Origin: Selaginella moellendorffii
Taxonomy: Eukaryota; Streptophyta; Lycopodiopsida; Selaginellales; Selaginellaceae
Length of the DNA stretch: 64,000 bases
NCBI RefSeq assembly: GCF_000143415.4
Contig: NW_003314263.1
Span: 285,114 to 349,113, forward strand
Direction: 5' to 3'
Shown here in pieces: positions 61,023 through 64,000 of this stretch (positions are counted from its first letter, which is position 1; every line of letters starts with the position of its first letter). The notes under the pieces are model-generated. The model ran no database searches. It saw only the letters and a program-made list of their open reading frames with translations, and was not told the origin of the DNA. The translations under genes and the position numbers were made by a program.

Positions 61023-61560
61023 TTTACTAAAGTAGAATCTATTACTATTCAATTGGGAGGTTTGGAAGATCATGATAATTTTAGTGATCATGCACTGGTA
61101 AAGAGGAATAAAAATTACAAACAATGACTTAAAGAGGACAAACAAGAGAGAATAGAAGCATCAATAAGTAATTTGGTTTTACATGAGGAAAGGAAGATTA
61201 TATAAGTTATAAAGTTGAGTTATACTTGTGTTGCTCTAAACATACCACTACACAAATTTGAGAAACTTTGTGAGAGATATAAGAAAGTTGGTACTTCAGA
61301 TTTCCGAAGAGGTGGTGAATATAATTCTTACATGAATCCAATCTCAAAGAGAGAAATAGTTTTAGCAATTGAGGATGCTATTAAAGAGGAATTTTTTTTA
61401 GAGCTGCAAGGAAGTTCTTTTTTTAGTTTGATATTGGACAAGAGTACAATTGATTTGAATGACACTTAATTCCTTATGAGAGCTATATCAGAGACAAAGG
61501 AAAAGGTGTTCAAACTACAAGGTTTATTCAATTATTACTTCTTTAAAATGGTACAGTTAA
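61023..61560 (+). pseudogene. decayed hAT-type (DUF4371/ZNF862-like) transposase
   Basis: One plus-strand frame reads for about 180 codons with three in-frame stops (about 61125, 61203 and 61467). Segments such as LGGLEDHDNFSDHALVKRN, LNIPLHKFEKLCERYKKVG, REIVLAIEDAIKEEF and SSFFSLILDKSTI match the start of the DUF4371 domain of hAT-derived transposases, where the LxDxSTD motif is catalytic. Here it is LDKST followed by ID. No start codon, zinc finger or C-terminal dimerisation region is intact. Confidence 0.65.
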
Positions 61561-62916
61561 ATTAATTTACAATAACCTAATTTAAGTAGTACACATTTAA
61601 ATCTAGACTTGGAATAAACTTGTAGCTTTGACAACAAATGAATATAGCATTATGTTGGGGTTTATTACAAAAGTTGTCTAGCATTTTAGAAATAATATTC
61701 CAGGACTAGTTAGTATGCATTATATAACATATAGAGAATCATTGACAATAAAAGATAAATTCAAAATAGATGAATAGTTTTTCAAGTTTATAGATTTTAT
61801 CCCAAACAAAGCATATTCTTGACTAAAAAGGAGTGCAAATTGCCATTAACACTTCAAGGAACTATTTGAAAAGTTAAACATAATTATAGAGATGAAGAAG
61901 GTTTCATGGAGTATATTTCTAAGTAAAATAAAAGTTTTATTCAAGTTTAATTTTAACTTTTGTTTTTTAGATCTTATGAGGTTATAACAACTTTGTATGA
62001 CAATTCCAACAAATACTATTCTAGATTTTTTAGATGAAATGACATAAAAAATGAGGTTAAAAGTGGACTTACTTTAGAAATGTTAAAAATATTGATGATA
62101 ATATTAATGAATGCTTCTAATTAAAATACTGTGAATTGGTGTCAAACAATTTAAATTTAGAATGTAAAGAAAGAAAGAAATCTATGTAATTTACCTTTTA
62201 AATATAGTTTTTGACCCTTTTTATCAATGGAAAATTTTTTTAAACATTTTTAGATGAAAATTAGATAAAAGAATTACCTTTTATTTGAAAGTCAAACTCT
62301 ATATTTTAAATTTATCCTTTACAAAAGAAGCATCAAGACCTTTTAGTCAATGATATAAAGTAACTTTTAAATAATGGGATTTAAGATGAAACTTTAAAAT
62401 AATGTAATAGACAAAATTTTTAATATATTAGTGGTGTTTTTATTTTAGAATTTAAATTTAAATAAAACATTTTAGAGGGTTAAACAATTTAAATTTTAAA
62501 GAATAGAAATATAATTAATTTTGCTTAAATGTCTATTTTTTGCTTTAAAGGCAATTTAAATTTATCTTTCAATTCAACCATTTTTACTTTTTCTTTTTTA
62601 TAATTGAATGCTTTATAGTTGGATGATTTAAAATTCGAAATATTAGAATTGACTGGTTTGGAATTTAAAAATTTAAATTTAACAAACATACTGGCATGGA
62701 AGAAACACTTAAAAATAAATAAAGATCAAGAAATATTATAGAAAAAGGCACTATTGAAGCAATGATATTGATTTATGGTTATTTCATAACATCTTGATTT
62801 CTCTCTAGTTCACACTACAAAAACAAAAATTATTTTGAAGTGCTGTAAGAGAGGCATTCCAAAATGTTCCTTCCTCAAAGGCCAAAACAACTTTAATGGA
62901 ATATGGGCCTAAGTTT
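61561..62916. other. very AT-rich DNA, no gene recognised
   Basis: Extremely AT-rich and full of stops. It may include the further decayed transposase. The right end overlaps the probable 3' UTR of the RH29 gene. Confidence 0.45.
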
Positions 62917-64000
62917 CTAACGCCTTTTGCTACCTTTGCCTTTGGCTCTTCCAACAGAGCCACCTTTGCCTTTGCCTCTATTGTTAGCAAAACCACCTTT
63001 CTTTGTGGACTTGTTCTTGCTCTCTTGCCTTTTCTTTCGCACCTCTTCAACGCCTTTGAGCTCCCTGCGAGCGCCTGCGTTTGGAATTTGCTTCATCCTC
63101 TTGTTCCTTCCGCTGCCATTGTTTCTGTCGAACCCGCCCTTCCTCTTGCGGCCGTCCGTTTTTTCGTCGTCTGCACAGGCACGGATAAAAAGTTTAAGAC
63201 TCGAAACGAGCTGCGATTTTGGACGAACCATCATTCTCGTTTGAAAACTTAGAAACTTTCATGTGGCTTCGCTCTGACCACTTCTTGTAAAGGTTGCGGT
63301 TTCCGGCATTAACCTTGGCACCGCTCTCCGTTTTGATCTGTAAAAATTGTTCCAAGTCAGATAAATTGCGCTTTTAGTAGCCTCCCAAACCTTTCCAGAT
63401 GCAGTTATCTTCTCTCCACGATTGAGCTTGATGTACTTTTTGCTTCGCTGCAGAGCACCGGGAAAAACGTTAAACAAGTCTCAAAAAAGTGAAGCTTACT
63501 TTGTCCCAGTGATAAGTAGCCTTTTGCTTTTGTACTCCGGAGTCGTCTTCAGGAACAAGATCAAGTACTTCGGTGTCCAGTCTGCAGTAAAACATTTATG
63601 TTCCATTAAAAGCCGTATGCAGTCGTGCCATCACCTGTTCTTTCCAAACCCGTCAGAGGCATCAACAGCTAGACCCAATTCCGAGTGCTGTCACAAAACA
63701 AACGAAATTTAACACTTGCAGAAATGTACTGTGAAATAATTCACCGACCCTGTTTGAGGGTATGGAGTTGATGTAGAACTCTTCATCGCGAAAATTGTTG
63801 GAGATAATTTTAAGGCCATCCCCACCTGCAAAATATTAAGCTTGTTAGTTACGTGGTGTATTGGAGCATCCAACAAACCATTTCTACTCTTCTTCTTTGG
63901 TGGCATCGAGCACTCATCGGTCTATAAATTGACGTGTTAAGAACAGATATTTTGAGAGAGTATGCTGACCTCGTTAGTTGATAACTGTTGGACACTTTCC
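62917..64000 (-). CDS. RH29: DBP10/DDX54-type DEAD-box RNA helicase, C-terminal part (cut by window end)
   Basis: Eight exons on the minus strand, the first cut by the window: 64000-63970, 63921-63879, 63825-63749, 63687-63635, 63581-63500, 63447-63391, 63337-63229, 63170-62917. The conserved DBP10 C-terminal domain is clear: FRDEEFYINSIPSN, HSELGLAVD, EVLDLVPEDDSG, KATYHWDK, SKKYIKLNRGEKITASGK, IKTESGAKV and LYKKWSERSH. A basic tail follows with IPNAGARRELKGVEEVRKKR and Gly/Lys repeats (GKGKGGSVGRAKGKG). DBP10 is a nucleolar helicase for 60S ribosome assembly. The helicase core lies beyond 64000. The frame reading through the last intron contains a stop; splicing at 63229/63170 restores it. 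Confidence 0.88.

Overview
This window looks like nuclear DNA of a land plant. It holds plant-specific families (trichome-birefringence-like acetyltransferase, CONSTANS-like B-box/CCT factor, AUX1/LAX carrier, TOPLESS corepressor, bifunctional fucokinase/GDP-fucose pyrophosphorylase). The genes are compact, with many GT-AG introns mostly 45-70 bp long. That compactness, together with the divergence of the proteins, suggests an early-diverging vascular plant such as the lycophyte Selaginella. The species is an inference; the plant assignment is secure.

Left gene-rich arm (1-17688): the 5' part of an ATL RING-H2 gene (-), a TBL gene (-), a single-B-box CONSTANS-like gene (-) head-to-head with FKGP (+), then PWP1 (+), an AUX1/LAX carrier (+), a small Sel1-repeat-like gene (+), a glutaminyl-tRNA synthetase pseudogene fragment (+) and a TOPLESS-related gene (+). 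The TOPLESS gene stops about 300 residues early, at the edge of the repeat block. Fragments of an F-box/LRR gene family lie between these genes.

Central repeat block (17689 to about 51000): no credible protein gene. Most of 25487-50586 resolves into one non-autonomous LTR-retrotransposon family (LARD type: LTRs of about 1.4-1.9 kb, about 4.1 kb non-coding internal region, initiator-Met-tRNA-type primer binding site) inserted repeatedly into itself. Six insertions can be ordered. Five have a readable 5-bp target duplication: CAGGA, GTACT, GCTGC/GCTAC, GCTTC and CTTAC/CTTAT. Two complete elements (28696-36294 on -, 38330-46168 on +) form a giant inverted repeat. The LTRs carry a 12-bp/6-bp minisatellite that keeps several frames open on both strands and so produces long spurious ORFs. 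The internal region carries two tandem hairpins that resemble tRNA T-arms.

Right gene-rich arm (about 51070-64000): an F-box/LRR pseudogene (+), a LACS8/9-type long-chain acyl-CoA synthetase (+) convergent with a DUF1295/steroid-5-alpha-reductase-like gene (-), a small LysM protein (-), a family-1 UDP-glycosyltransferase (-), a decayed hAT-type transposase, and the 3' part of a DBP10/RH29 DEAD-box RNA helicase (-) that runs off the window.

The genes are unrelated housekeeping, cell-wall, hormone and lipid genes; no pathway cluster is evident. Exon coordinates were built by hand from splice sites, reading-frame continuity and remembered family conservation.
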